DNA from: an uncultured Oscillospiraceae bacterium
GTDB lineage: Bacteria > Bacillota > Clostridia > Oscillospirales > Ruminococcaceae
DNA length: 64,000 nucleotides
Direction of reading: 5' to 3'
Assembly: GCA_900547385.1 (NCBI GenBank)
Contig: URGQ01000002.1
Span: 1-64,000 of the forward strand
Both the position numbers and the translations under genes were made by a program. The notes under the pieces were generated by a model. The model had not been told where the DNA came from. It made no database searches and saw only the letters and a program-made list of their open reading frames with translations. Positions 52,195-60,455 of this stretch are shown piece after piece; within the stretch, counting starts at the first letter, position 1; every line of letters starts with the position of its first letter.

Positions 52195-53673
52195 ATGAGT
52201 ACTGTGACAAAAGGCAACGGCGCAGTATACGGTAAAACCTTGATCGGCATTGCGTTTATGTATTTTTTTGGATTGGTTTGCCCCACCTTTGGCGGGATGT
52301 CGGAGATGGGGATAAAGATTCTTGGCGTATTTATCGGCACCATTTTTATGACCTGCGTGGGTTGTGATTTGTTCTCCAGCTCGTTGTTTGCGCTTCTGGC
52401 TTTTGTTTTGCATGGTTATTACAAAGCAAGCGAGCTCCTCAGCGGATGGATCGGCTCCGGAGTGACCTTCCAGCTTATTTTTGCTGGTGCGCTTTGCGTG
52501 TATTTAAGACAGACTGGGGCAATGGATGTCTTTGCCAAAAAGCTCCTTTCGCTTAAAATCACCAGGGGAAGACCCGGCATGTTTATGTTCATGCTTATGC
52601 TGGCTGGCTTTTTGGTTTCTACAGTGGTCAATGGCGCAGCATTTTTTCTGTTGATATTTGGCCTTTTTGAGAGCATTGCAAAGGTGTGCGGCTATCAGAA
52701 GGACGACCAGTTTATGAAGTTCGGCCTGCTGTATATGTACACCTCCTCCTACGGCAAGTATCTGCTTCCGTTCCAGGGACTTATTTTGGTCGTCGTCGGT
52801 TTTTTCGATTCCATGCTGGAGCCATATGGCTGTCAATTCAACAGATGGACATACATGGCTATCCAGATCGTTACATGGATAAGCTTCTTCGCGGTGCTTG
52901 TCCTCTGTATGAAGTATGTTTTCAAGGTCGATATCAGCAGATTAAAGGATATTAAATCGGACCAAATAGAGCAGTTCAATAAAACTCCAGATAGCTTCAG
53001 CTTTGAGATGAAGGTGGGGATAGGCTCGTTTTTGTTCTGCATGGTCTATCTGTTCATTCTTTACCTGCTGCCAAAGAGCTTTCCGGGCTATACATTCATC
53101 AAATCTCTGGATACCAGCTTGATCTGGGCTGTTCCTCTGGTCATATTTAATGTGATAAGGAAAAACGGCAAGCCGATCATGAATGCACCGGCTCTCCTGC
53201 GGGATGCTTCCATTTGGCCTATGGTGGCACTCATTGGTGCCATGACCATGCTGGGCAGGGCATGTACCGATGCTTCTCTTGGCATCAATAGCTGGCTTGT
53301 CTCGGTATTCGCTCCCATCTTCGGGGGACAAAGCGCCATTGCGCTGCTGCTTATCTGTGTGGTGTTTATCACAGCTGTTACACAGGTGGTAAACGGGAAT
53401 GTCCTTACCATGGGAATGACACCGATTATTGTCCCTATCGTTTGCGGGATGATGCAGCAGGGGATCAAGATCGACCCAACGGTGACGCTTACTGTCATCA
53501 GCACTTGCGCCTCGGTCGCATTTCTTTTCCCATCCGGTTCTGTGGCGGCGGCCTATATTCTCGGCAGGGAGGAGATCGACAAGAAATTCCTTTTTACAAA
53601 GGGCGTTGCAGTCCTCGCTGTCTATATGCTGGTGCAGTTTGCAGTAGCCGTCCTGTTTAATGCCATTGTATAA
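52195..53673 (+). CDS. DASS/IT-superfamily-like permease (organic anion or dicarboxylate type)
   Basis: The 492-residue protein has about 11-12 membrane segments. The repeated pattern of the ion-transporter superfamily is suggested by the LMLMLAGFLVSTVVNGAAFFL region (about 130-152) and the later FITAVTQVVNGNVLTMGMTPIIVPIVCG region (about 385-412), each with an Asn-Gly at a hairpin-like break. Such carriers import di- or tricarboxylates. It follows lysR by 70 bases and is AT-rich like it. The last 17 bases overlap a - strand remnant. Confidence 0.82.
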   Translation: MSTVTKGNGAVYGKTLIGIAFMYFFGLVCPTFGGMSEMGIKILGVFIGTIFMTCVGCDLFSSSLFALLAFVLHGYYKASELLSGWIGSGVTFQLIFAGALCVYLRQTGAMDVFAKKLLSLKITRGRPGMFMFMLMLAGFLVSTVVNGAAFFLLIFGLFESIAKVCGYQKDDQFMKFGLLYMYTSSYGKYLLPFQGLILVVVGFFDSMLEPYGCQFNRWTYMAIQIVTWISFFAVLVLCMKYVFKVDISRLKDIKSDQIEQFNKTPDSFSFEMKVGIGSFLFCMVYLFILYLLPKSFPGYTFIKSLDTSLIWAVPLVIFNVIRKNGKPIMNAPALLRDASIWPMVALIGAMTMLGRACTDASLGINSWLVSVFAPIFGGQSAIALLLICVVFITAVTQVVNGNVLTMGMTPIIVPIVCGMMQQGIKIDPTVTLTVISTCASVAFLFPSGSVAAAYILGREEIDKKFLFTKGVAVLAVYMLVQFAVAVLFNAIV

Positions 53674-53728
53674 GCTCTTCTGCGATGGCAAAAATCTGAG
53701 CATTTTTTGCTAAATTAAACTCTTCCAT
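53657..53728 (-). pseudogene. 5' remnant of an unknown gene (23 codons)
   Basis: GGAGGA at 53743-53738 and a 9-base spacer precede an ATG at 53728, followed by MEEFNLAKNAQIFAIAEELI and three more residues, then TAA inside the end of the permease gene. The ribosome site is excellent but the frame stops where it meets the accessory block, as if the rest of the gene was lost at the junction. It could instead be a genuine micro-protein. No family recognised. Confidence 0.4.
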
Positions 53729-53803
53729 TTTGTATGTTCCTCCAAAATTCTCCCAAATAGTTGACACACCCTGCCCAAAAGTAGTAACCTGTTTATACCA
53801 ATC

Positions 53804-53846
53804 ATATCCCCATGGGGATATTTTGTGTTTGCGCCAGCAAACACAA
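53804..53846. promoter_or_regulatory. perfect palindrome plus hairpin upstream of the beta-helix gene
   Basis: ATATCCCCATGGGGATAT (53804-53821) is a perfect 18-base palindrome, and TTGTGTTTGC-GCCA-GCAAACACAA (53823-53846) a perfect 10-bp stem directly after it. They lie between divergent reading frames (53728 on - and 53890 on +), a position suited to an operator or a 5' UTR switch. A clear -35/-10 pair for either direction was not found. Confidence 0.55.
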
Positions 53847-53889
53847 GCCCACCTGCGGGATGCAAAAAAAGAAAGAGAGGTCAATTTTT

Positions 53890-54885
53890 ATGAAGAAGTT
53901 TTTAAGCCTGGCACTGGCGCTGCTCATGGCAGCCGTCCTGCTGCCCACCACCGCCCTGGCGGATACCGCTGCATCATCTTGTGTTGCCAAGATTGGTGAT
54001 ACGGAGTATGATTCTCTTGATAATGCCATTAAAGCGGCAGCCAATGGGACTGATCCCACTACAATCAATTTGGAACCCGGAGTTACGGTTTATCTGACAA
54101 ATGGTATTGCCAATGAAAATAACAATAGCCGGAATGTCAAGATTGTCGGCAATGGAACACAGACGGTTGATGTAATTCAAAACGCAATAAATGCTGAGGG
54201 TGGCATGCTTAATTATCAGAGAGGCTCCAAGTTTGCTTTTGAGAATGTCACGGTCAAAGCAGGTGAGGGCAATTTTGATGGCATCGTTTGCAGCGCTTTG
54301 ACATTCAATAACTGCACTATCACCGGGAAGCTGACGCTTTACGGCGCAGCAACCTTTACCGGATGTACCTTTAATAACACTATGGACAATCAGTATTCCA
54401 TCTGGACATGGGGCGGAACAACAGTAACTTTTACCAACTGCACCTTTAATACCAACGGCAAGGCCATTCTGCTGTATGGCCAGGCTACTGCCAAAAACCC
54501 CACCAACCTTGTGGTAAATAACTGCACCTTTAATGACCGTCAAAACGGTGCAGCCGGAAAAGCCGCTATCGAAATCGGCAACGATTATAATGCAACTTAT
54601 CACCTTACCGCCAAAAACAATACCGTTAATGGTTTTGCTCCCGGCAAAAACACAGGCTCGACTCTTTGGGGCAACAAAAACAATATGAGTGAAGAAAACC
54701 TGACACTTACAGTCGAAGAGAAGCCCACCCAAATCGTCATCATCACCCCCTCCGAGGATACCACCCCCAAGCCCGCCGAGGATCAGAAAAACCCCTCCAC
54801 CGGCGCCAATGACTTTGTAGGCGTGGCGGTTGCCGCGGCCGTTATGGCACTGCTTGGCTCCGCTGCCGTCCTCCGCAAAAAATAA
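53890..54885 (+). CDS. secreted right-handed beta-helix protein with NPSTG sorting-like tail
   Basis: The 331-residue protein starts with a signal peptide (1-24, cleavage after ALA). Residues about 35-280 are Asn/Thr-rich with recurring strands such as LTFNNCTITG, ATFTGCTFNN, VTFTNCTFNT and LVVNNCTFND, the pattern of a right-handed parallel beta-helix. The C-terminus has NPSTG (301-305), a hydrophobic stretch and RKK, resembling a sortase signal. A role as surface adhesin or glycan-active protein is possible; no catalytic residues are identifiable. Base composition is lower in GC than the core genes. The longer frame from 53812 has no ribosome site. Confidence 0.85.
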   Translation: MKKFLSLALALLMAAVLLPTTALADTAASSCVAKIGDTEYDSLDNAIKAAANGTDPTTINLEPGVTVYLTNGIANENNNSRNVKIVGNGTQTVDVIQNAINAEGGMLNYQRGSKFAFENVTVKAGEGNFDGIVCSALTFNNCTITGKLTLYGAATFTGCTFNNTMDNQYSIWTWGGTTVTFTNCTFNTNGKAILLYGQATAKNPTNLVVNNCTFNDRQNGAAGKAAIEIGNDYNATYHLTAKNNTVNGFAPGKNTGSTLWGNKNNMSEENLTLTVEEKPTQIVIITPSEDTTPKPAEDQKNPSTGANDFVGVAVAAAVMALLGSAAVLRKK

Positions 54886-54903
54886 CGCGATCCCCCTCTA
54901 TTT

Positions 54904-54929
54904 GGGGCCCCTTCGGGGGCTCCTTTTTT
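54904..54929 (+). terminator. Rho-independent terminator
   Basis: GGGGCCCC pairs with GGGGCTCC (one G-T pair) across TTCG and is followed by TTTTTT. The remaining gap to 55195 holds the pcrA promoter and nothing else recognised. Confidence 0.85.
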
Positions 54930-55106
54930 GCTGTCATTTTGCTGTAAATATAGCCCAGTATTTAGTTAAATTACCCCCACATTTTTCCGCAATCGTAAAT
55001 TTTTCGTGAAAAAAAGTGAAATATTAACCTCTCACCTGCAAAGAAAGGCCCATTTTGCCGTATTAGTGGGGGGGAGCTTTTCGCCGCAAAAAATCTCTCC
55101 CGGCAC

Positions 55107-55135
55107 TTTCTTCCGCCGCCCTTTTGTGGTACAAT
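55107..55135 (+). promoter_or_regulatory. candidate promoter of pcrA
   Basis: TTTCTT (55107-55112), 17 bases, TACAAT (55130-55135), 60 bases before the start codon. The -35 is weak, as at the yqeG promoter. Confidence 0.5.
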
Positions 55136-55195
55136 CTATTTTGGACTATTTTGGAGATTTGCGAAAAATTTTCGAGACGATAAAAGGAGACCACC

Positions 55196-57619
55196 ATGCC
55201 CCAGCACGATAACCAAACCTACCAGCAGCTAAAGCGCGCCATCCTGCAGCGGCGCTTTTCCCACCTCAATCCCATGCAGCGGCAGGCCGTCTTGGCCGTG
55301 GAAGGCCCGGTTCTCATTTTGGCCGGGGCCGGCAGCGGAAAAACCACCGTCCTCATCCACCGCATCGCCTGCCTGCTCCAGTTCGGCCTCGCCTCCGTCC
55401 GGCAGGATGATATGCCCCCCCTCAGCGAGGAGGATTGGCGCATCCTGGAGCTGGCCGCCGCCGATGGCAGCTACATGGAGCGGGCCGGGCAGCTCATCGC
55501 CCACGATGTCCCCGCCCCCTGGAATATTCTGGCCATCACCTTCACCAATAAAGCCGCGGGCGAGCTTCGCGCGCGCCTGGCGGGCATGCTGGGCACCCGT
55601 GGCGAGGATGTGCACGCCGCCACCTTTCACGCGGCCTGCTCCCGCATCCTCCGCAGCGAGATAGAAGTGCTGGGCTATGGCCGCAATTTCACCATCTACG
55701 ATACCGATGATTCCGTCCGGGTCATCAAAGACGCCATGGCCGAGCTCCACATCAGCGATAAAAACTTCGCGCCCAAGGCCCTGCTGGGCAATATCAGCCG
55801 CGCCAAGGATAAAATGCTCACCCCGGAAGGGCTGCGCCAGTCGGCGGGGGATAACTTTGCCCTGCAGGTGACAGCCCGGGTTTACGGCCGCTACCAGCAG
55901 ATGCTGAAAGACGCTAACGCCCTGGATTTTGATGACATCATCCTGCTGACGGTCAAGCTGTTCCAGCAGTTCCCGGAGGTGCTGCAAAAGTACCAGCGCC
56001 GCTACCGGTACATCATGGTGGATGAGTACCAGGATACCAACCATGCCCAGTATTTGCTGGTCAGCCTGCTGGCTGCCGCCCATGGCAATCTTTGTGTGGT
56101 CGGCGATGACGACCAGAGCATCTACAAGTTCCGCGGTGCCACCATTGAAAACATCCTCTCCTTCGAGCAGCAGTTCGGCCAAACCAAGGTCATCCGCCTG
56201 GAACAGAACTACCGCAGCACCGGCACTATCCTGGATGCCGCCAATGCCGTCATCAGCCGCAACAGCCAGCGCAAGGGCAAGACCCTGTGGACCCAAAACA
56301 GCAGGGGAGAGAAGGTGCTGTACCACAAGGCGGCCGATGAGCAGCGGGAGGCCCACTTCATCGCCTCCACCATCCGCAAAAACCACGAAAAAGGCGCCAA
56401 ATACAGTGACCATGCCATCCTGTACCGAATGAACGCCCTTTCCAGCACCTTGGAGCAGATGTTCATCCGGCAGGGGATCCCTTACCGCATCATCGGCGGC
56501 CTCAAGTTCTTCGACCGCAAGGAGGTCAAGGATATTCTGGCCTATCTGGCGGTGCTGAATAACCCCGATGACACCCTGCGGCTCCGCCGCATCATCAATG
56601 AGCCCAAACGGGGCATTGGCGAGGCCACCATGAATACCGCCCAGCAGGTGGCGGATAGCCTGGGCCAATCGCTGTACCGCACCCTGCAGACGGCCGAGGA
56701 ATATGCCCCTCTTTCCGGTAAATCCCGTGCCTTGATGGAGTTTACCGCCATGATGGACGGCATTGCCGAATCGGTGGATGAGGTCCCCCTCATCGAAACG
56801 CTGGAGCAGGTGCTGGACCAAAGCGGCTATGTAAGAGCCCTGGAGGCCAAAAACGATATGGAAAGCCGCGGCCGGCTGGAGAACATCGGCGAGCTCAAGA
56901 CCACCATCCTGAAGTACATGGAGGAGACCGAGGAGCCCAGCCTTTCCGGCTTTTTGGAGGAGATCGCCCTTTACACCGATCTGGATAATCTCTCGGAGGA
57001 CGATGACAAGGTCGTGCTGATGACCCTCCATTCCGCCAAGGGCCTGGAATTCCCCTATGTTTTCATCACAGGCATGGAGGAGGGCATCTTCCCCGGCCAG
57101 CAGGCCATCTACGAGCCGACCGAGCTGGAGGAGGAACGCCGCCTGGCCTATGTCGGCATCACCAGAGCCAAACGGGAGCTTTACCTCACCGGGGCCGCCC
57201 AGCGGATGCTCTTCGGCCGAACCACCCGAAACCGTCCCTCCCGCTTTGTGGGGGAGATCCCCGGAGAGCTGATGAAAACCGAGGACGAGACCGAGCGCTT
57301 TGGCAGCTATCACAGCGGCTATGGCGAACGGACCGGTTATGGCTCCGGTTACGGTGCCCGGCAGACCACCGTCTACCGGCCCAATAAGCTGGGCAGCAGC
57401 CCCGCCCCGGCCCCGGCGGCTCCCAGGCCCCGGCCCGCCGTCCCTGCCGCCGAGCCCTTTACCCTGAAAACCGGCGACCGAGTCTATCACAAGACCTTCG
57501 GGGAGGGTTCCATCCTCAAGATAGAGCCGATGGGAGGCGATCATCTTCTCACCATCCATTTCGATAAAGTCGGCGCCAAGCGGCTGATGGCCACCTTTGC
57601 CCGGCTGGAAAAACGATAA
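55196..57619 (+). CDS. pcrA: ATP-dependent DNA helicase PcrA/UvrD
   Basis: A 3'-5' superfamily 1 helicase for repair and for clearing RecA or replication conflicts. The 807-residue protein has LNPMQRQAVLAVEGPVLILA, Walker A GAGSGKTTVL (about 43-52), AITFTNKAA, ATFHAACSRILR, MVDEYQDTN, VGDDDQSIYKFRGA, LEQNYRSTGTIL, LMTLHSAKGLEFPYVF and YVGITRAKREL. About 40 extra residues lie between helix HRIACLLQFG and the Ia motif. The C-terminus has a Tyr/Gly linker and a Tudor-like RNA-polymerase-binding domain (TGDRVYHKTFGEGSILKI). GGAGACCACC precedes the ATG. Confidence 0.95.
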   Translation: MPQHDNQTYQQLKRAILQRRFSHLNPMQRQAVLAVEGPVLILAGAGSGKTTVLIHRIACLLQFGLASVRQDDMPPLSEEDWRILELAAADGSYMERAGQLIAHDVPAPWNILAITFTNKAAGELRARLAGMLGTRGEDVHAATFHAACSRILRSEIEVLGYGRNFTIYDTDDSVRVIKDAMAELHISDKNFAPKALLGNISRAKDKMLTPEGLRQSAGDNFALQVTARVYGRYQQMLKDANALDFDDIILLTVKLFQQFPEVLQKYQRRYRYIMVDEYQDTNHAQYLLVSLLAAAHGNLCVVGDDDQSIYKFRGATIENILSFEQQFGQTKVIRLEQNYRSTGTILDAANAVISRNSQRKGKTLWTQNSRGEKVLYHKAADEQREAHFIASTIRKNHEKGAKYSDHAILYRMNALSSTLEQMFIRQGIPYRIIGGLKFFDRKEVKDILAYLAVLNNPDDTLRLRRIINEPKRGIGEATMNTAQQVADSLGQSLYRTLQTAEEYAPLSGKSRALMEFTAMMDGIAESVDEVPLIETLEQVLDQSGYVRALEAKNDMESRGRLENIGELKTTILKYMEETEEPSLSGFLEEIALYTDLDNLSEDDDKVVLMTLHSAKGLEFPYVFITGMEEGIFPGQQAIYEPTELEEERRLAYVGITRAKRELYLTGAAQRMLFGRTTRNRPSRFVGEIPGELMKTEDETERFGSYHSGYGERTGYGSGYGARQTTVYRPNKLGSSPAPAPAAPRPRPAVPAAEPFTLKTGDRVYHKTFGEGSILKIEPMGGDHLLTIHFDKVGAKRLMATFARLEKR

Positions 57620-57641
57620 TTCCCTGCAAGGAGGAAATACT

Positions 57642-58421
57642 ATGCCAAAGGTCACCCTTATCACCCATACTCCGGATCCGGAAATGACCATCGCTTCGGC
57701 CGCGCGGCTGTGCTACAGCCCGGCCACCATAGCCCAGGTGCAGGAAAAGCTGACCCCCGAAAAGGCCGGGGAATTTGTGGAGATGCTGGCGGGCCTGGGC
57801 CACCAGAGCCCCATAGAGCACGCGGTTTTTACCTTCGGCATTGAGGGCGTGAGCCGTGCCCTGCTGGCACAGATCACCCGGCACCGCATTGCGTCCTTCA
57901 GCGTGCAGAGCCAGCGGTATGTGCGGGAAAATGACTTTGAGGTGGTGGTGCCGCCGCAGATCGCCGAAGTACCGGAGGCGAGGGAGGAATTTGAGCTGGC
58001 CATGCAGGAGAGCATTGCCCACTACCAGAAAATAGCCGAGCTGCTGAAGGCCCGCCGGGAAAAGGAGCTGCTGGCCGAGGGACTGAGCCCCAAGGCGGCC
58101 GCCAGCCGTGCCGAAAAAACCGCCATAGAGGACGCGCGCTTTGTGCTGCCCAATGCCTGTGATACCAAGATGATAGTGACGATGAACGCCCGCAGCCTGA
58201 TGAACTTCTTTGAGCTGCGGTGCTGCCAGCGCGCCCAGTGGGAGATAAGAGAAGTGGCCGACCAGATGCTGCGGCTGTGCCTTTCCGTGGCGCCGCATCT
58301 TTTCAAAAACGCGGGGCCGGGCTGTGTGCGGGGCGGCTGCCCGGAGGGCAAAATGACCTGCGGAAAAGCCGCTGAAATGCGGGAAAAATACGCCAGAATG
58401 AGGGAAGAAGCCCATGGATAA
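57642..58421 (+). CDS. thyX: flavin-dependent thymidylate synthase ThyX
   Basis: Makes dTMP from dUMP using FAD and folate. The 259-residue protein has the ThyX motif RHRIASFSVQSQRY (RHRxxSxxxxSxR) and the later NARSLMNFFELRCCQRAQWEIR. AAGGAGGAAATACT precedes the ATG; a longer frame from 57597 overlaps pcrA and is rejected. It overlaps a small membrane-protein gene and sits two genes before tmk, giving a dTMP-to-dTDP pair. Confidence 0.96.
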   Translation: MPKVTLITHTPDPEMTIASAARLCYSPATIAQVQEKLTPEKAGEFVEMLAGLGHQSPIEHAVFTFGIEGVSRALLAQITRHRIASFSVQSQRYVRENDFEVVVPPQIAEVPEAREEFELAMQESIAHYQKIAELLKARREKELLAEGLSPKAAASRAEKTAIEDARFVLPNACDTKMIVTMNARSLMNFFELRCCQRAQWEIREVADQMLRLCLSVAPHLFKNAGPGCVRGGCPEGKMTCGKAAEMREKYARMREEAHG

Positions 58422-58599
58422 ACGGATGCCGGCTTTTGTGCTGTGCCTGGCGGCACTGGTGCTGGCGGCGGCCAGCTTTTTGCGGCTGATGCAGGACCGG
58501 GCGGCCGAGAGCATGGGGCTTTTTGCGGCGACGGGTGTGGTGCTTATCGCGGCGGTGGTGGTTTATCTCATTTACCGTACCCGCAATAAAAGGGAATGA
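58414..58599 (+). CDS. small two-helix membrane protein
   Basis: This 61-residue hypothetical protein has two predicted membrane helices (about 6-24 and 35-54) and a basic tail (YRTRNKRE). It overlaps thyX by 8 bases, and an AGGGAAG sequence lies upstream, so translation is plausible. It belongs to the thyX-tmk unit; no family recognised. Confidence 0.65.
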   Translation: MDKRMPAFVLCLAALVLAAASFLRLMQDRAAESMGLFAATGVVLIAAVVVYLIYRTRNKRE

Positions 58600-58611
58600 G
58601 GAGGACAGAAT

Positions 58612-59271
58612 ATGGAACACAAGCTGTATGTGATAGAGGGGCTGGATGGCAGCGGCAAGGCCACCCAGGCCACCCTGCTGACCGATTATCTCACCGGGAA
58701 GGGCATTCCTTGCCGGAAGCTTTCCTTCCCGGACTATAACGACCCCTCCAGCACGCTGGTCAAGATGTATCTCCATGGGGAGATAGGCACGCTGGAGGAA
58801 GTGAACCCCTACGGGGCTTCGCTCTTTTTTACGGTGGACCGTTACGCCAGCTACTGCCGCCACTGGCGCCCGGACTATGAAGCAGGCAAAATACTGGTGG
58901 CGGACCGCTACTCCACCTCCAATATCCCGCACCAGATGTCCCGGCTGCCGAAGGAGGAGTGGGACAGCTTCCTTGAATGGCTGTGCGATGTGGAATACAA
59001 CAAAGCCGGGCTGCCCCGCCCCACGGCGGTGGTGTACCTGGATGTGGACCCGGAGGTTTCCCGCCGGCTGCTCTCCGAGCGTTACCACGGCGATGAAAGC
59101 AAGCGGGATATCCACGAGGCGGACTTTGCCTATTTGCAGCATTGTCGTTCGGCGGCCCTGTATGGGGCCGAAAAGCAGGGCTGGCATATCCTGAGCTGCA
59201 CCGAGCGGGGTGAGATGCTCCCGCGGGAGGTCATTGCTGAAAAGATCCGCCTTGCGCTGGGACTGGAATAA
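58612..59271 (+). CDS. tmk: thymidylate kinase
   Basis: Phosphorylates dTMP to dTDP. The 219-residue protein has the P-loop IEGLDGSGKATQ (residues 8-19), SFPDY, the DRY-type motif VADRYSTSNIPHQ and YLDVDP. The P-loop has Ala where Thr is more usual; this form occurs in other clostridial proteins of the family. TGAGGAGGACAG precedes the ATG. Its 3' end is the source of a downstream duplicated segment (59402-59471). Confidence 0.93.
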   Translation: MEHKLYVIEGLDGSGKATQATLLTDYLTGKGIPCRKLSFPDYNDPSSTLVKMYLHGEIGTLEEVNPYGASLFFTVDRYASYCRHWRPDYEAGKILVADRYSTSNIPHQMSRLPKEEWDSFLEWLCDVEYNKAGLPRPTAVVYLDVDPEVSRRLLSERYHGDESKRDIHEADFAYLQHCRSAALYGAEKQGWHILSCTERGEMLPREVIAEKIRLALGLE

Positions 59272-59471
59272 AAAAACAGCGCCTTTGCCCGGCAGGGGGG
59301 ACGCTGCATCCCCAGGGCCCGGAGCTTGGGGCAGGCAGAAGAACCGCAGGGCCGGGGGACACGGCCGGTGCCGAATGCCGCCGGAGAGTGTGCGGAGGAC
59401 TTTGCTGAAAAACTGTTTTGCGCTGGGACTGGAATAAAAAACAGTACCTTTTCCCGGCAGGGAGGACGCTG
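59234..59471. repeat. duplicated tmk 3' end and downstream sequence
   Basis: 59234-59306 (TTGCTGAAAA... GCGCTGGGACTGGAATAAAA ...ACGCTG) is repeated as 59402-59471 with about 80-85% match, including the last codons of tmk and its stop. A shorter third similarity starts near 59491. The 273-base gap 59272-59544 contains no other gene; the small frame ending ALGLE at 59437 is a copy of the tmk tail. Confidence 0.8.
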
Positions 59472-59544
59472 AACCGTATCGCTGAAATGCGTGCGAGGGA
59501 CTTTTCCGAAAAGATAAGAAAAATTACAAAATCCAAGGAGTTTT

Positions 59545-60438
59545 ATGCTGAATTTCAAACCGATCACACTGGAAGCCCGGCGGGACCTGCTGCCCTTTTT
59601 GGGCAAGGAGCACCATAGCGCCTGTTACCAGAGCTTTGCCACCATGTACCTGTGGAGCGGCATCTACCAGACCCGCTACTGCCTGACCGGCGAGTGGCTG
59701 TTTACCAAAAGCGGCCGGGAGGACGGCTATGGCTTCCCCTACGGGGATGGCGACCTGAAGGAGGGCATCACCCTGCTGCGGCAGGATGCCGAGGAGAACG
59801 GCAAGGAGCTGTGGTTCTTTGGACTGCTGCCCACCGAAAAGGCGTGGCTGGAGGCGAACTACCCCGGCGAATTTACCTACACCGCCAGCCGTGATGACGC
59901 CGAATATATCTACGAGGCCGATAAGCTGATGACCTACGCCGGCAAAAAGCTGCACGGCAAGCGGAACTTCTGCAACCGGTTTGAGGCCGCCCACCCAGAC
60001 TGGAGGTTCGAGCCCATCACTGCCGAAAACCGGGAGGATGTGCTGGCATTCCACCGGCAGTGGCAGACCGCCAATGAGGGAGAGGATGAGGGACTGCACA
60101 AGGAGGGCTGCGTGGTTCGCTGTGCCCTGCGGGAGCTTGATGAGCTGGAAATGACCGGCGGCGTGCTGACTGCGGGCGGCAAAATTTACGGCTTTGCCGT
60201 GGCAAGCATGATCAACGAAACCATGATGGACGAAAATATCGAAAAGGCGGATGGTGAGGAGCCCGGCGCCTACCCCATGGTGTGCCGGGAAATGGCCAAG
60301 ATGATGAAGCAGAAGTATCCCGGACTTGTGTTTATCAACCGGGAGGAGGACACCGGGGACGAGGGGCTGCGGCGCAGCAAGGAATCCTACTGCCCGGTGA
60401 TGCTGCTGGAGAAATATGTAACCCGAGAGGCAAAATGA
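59545..60438 (+). CDS. DUF2156 (phosphatidylglycerol lysyltransferase C-terminal-like) protein
   Basis: The 297-residue protein fits the DUF2156 family: LNFKPITLEARRDLLPFL, SFATMYLWSGIY, LMTYAGKKLHGKRNFCNRFEA and the C-terminal INREEDTGDEGLRRSKESYCPVMLLEKY. It has the paired acetyltransferase-like fold of aminoacyl transferases but no membrane domain, so lysyl-lipid synthesis is unlikely; substrate unknown. GGAG before the ATG. It is 17 bases ahead of a GNAT gene and the two are likely co-transcribed. Confidence 0.85.
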   Translation: MLNFKPITLEARRDLLPFLGKEHHSACYQSFATMYLWSGIYQTRYCLTGEWLFTKSGREDGYGFPYGDGDLKEGITLLRQDAEENGKELWFFGLLPTEKAWLEANYPGEFTYTASRDDAEYIYEADKLMTYAGKKLHGKRNFCNRFEAAHPDWRFEPITAENREDVLAFHRQWQTANEGEDEGLHKEGCVVRCALRELDELEMTGGVLTAGGKIYGFAVASMINETMMDENIEKADGEEPGAYPMVCREMAKMMKQKYPGLVFINREEDTGDEGLRRSKESYCPVMLLEKYVTREAK

Positions 60439-60455
60439 GCCGGAAAGGAGCCGCC

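Noticed and set aside
53761..53799. TTGACA at 53761 as a -35 for the beta-helix gene
   Set aside because: No acceptable -10 lies 16-18 bases downstream (the nearest candidates, TAGTAA and TATACC, are at 15 and 27 bases).
55006..55212. 68-codon + frame before pcrA
   Set aside because: No ribosome site. It runs through the pcrA promoter and the pcrA start codon, and its predicted protein shows no recognisable pattern.
59210..59437. 75-codon + frame ending ALGLE after tmk
   Set aside because: It begins within tmk in another frame and ends in the duplicated tmk tail; best explained by the sequence duplication.
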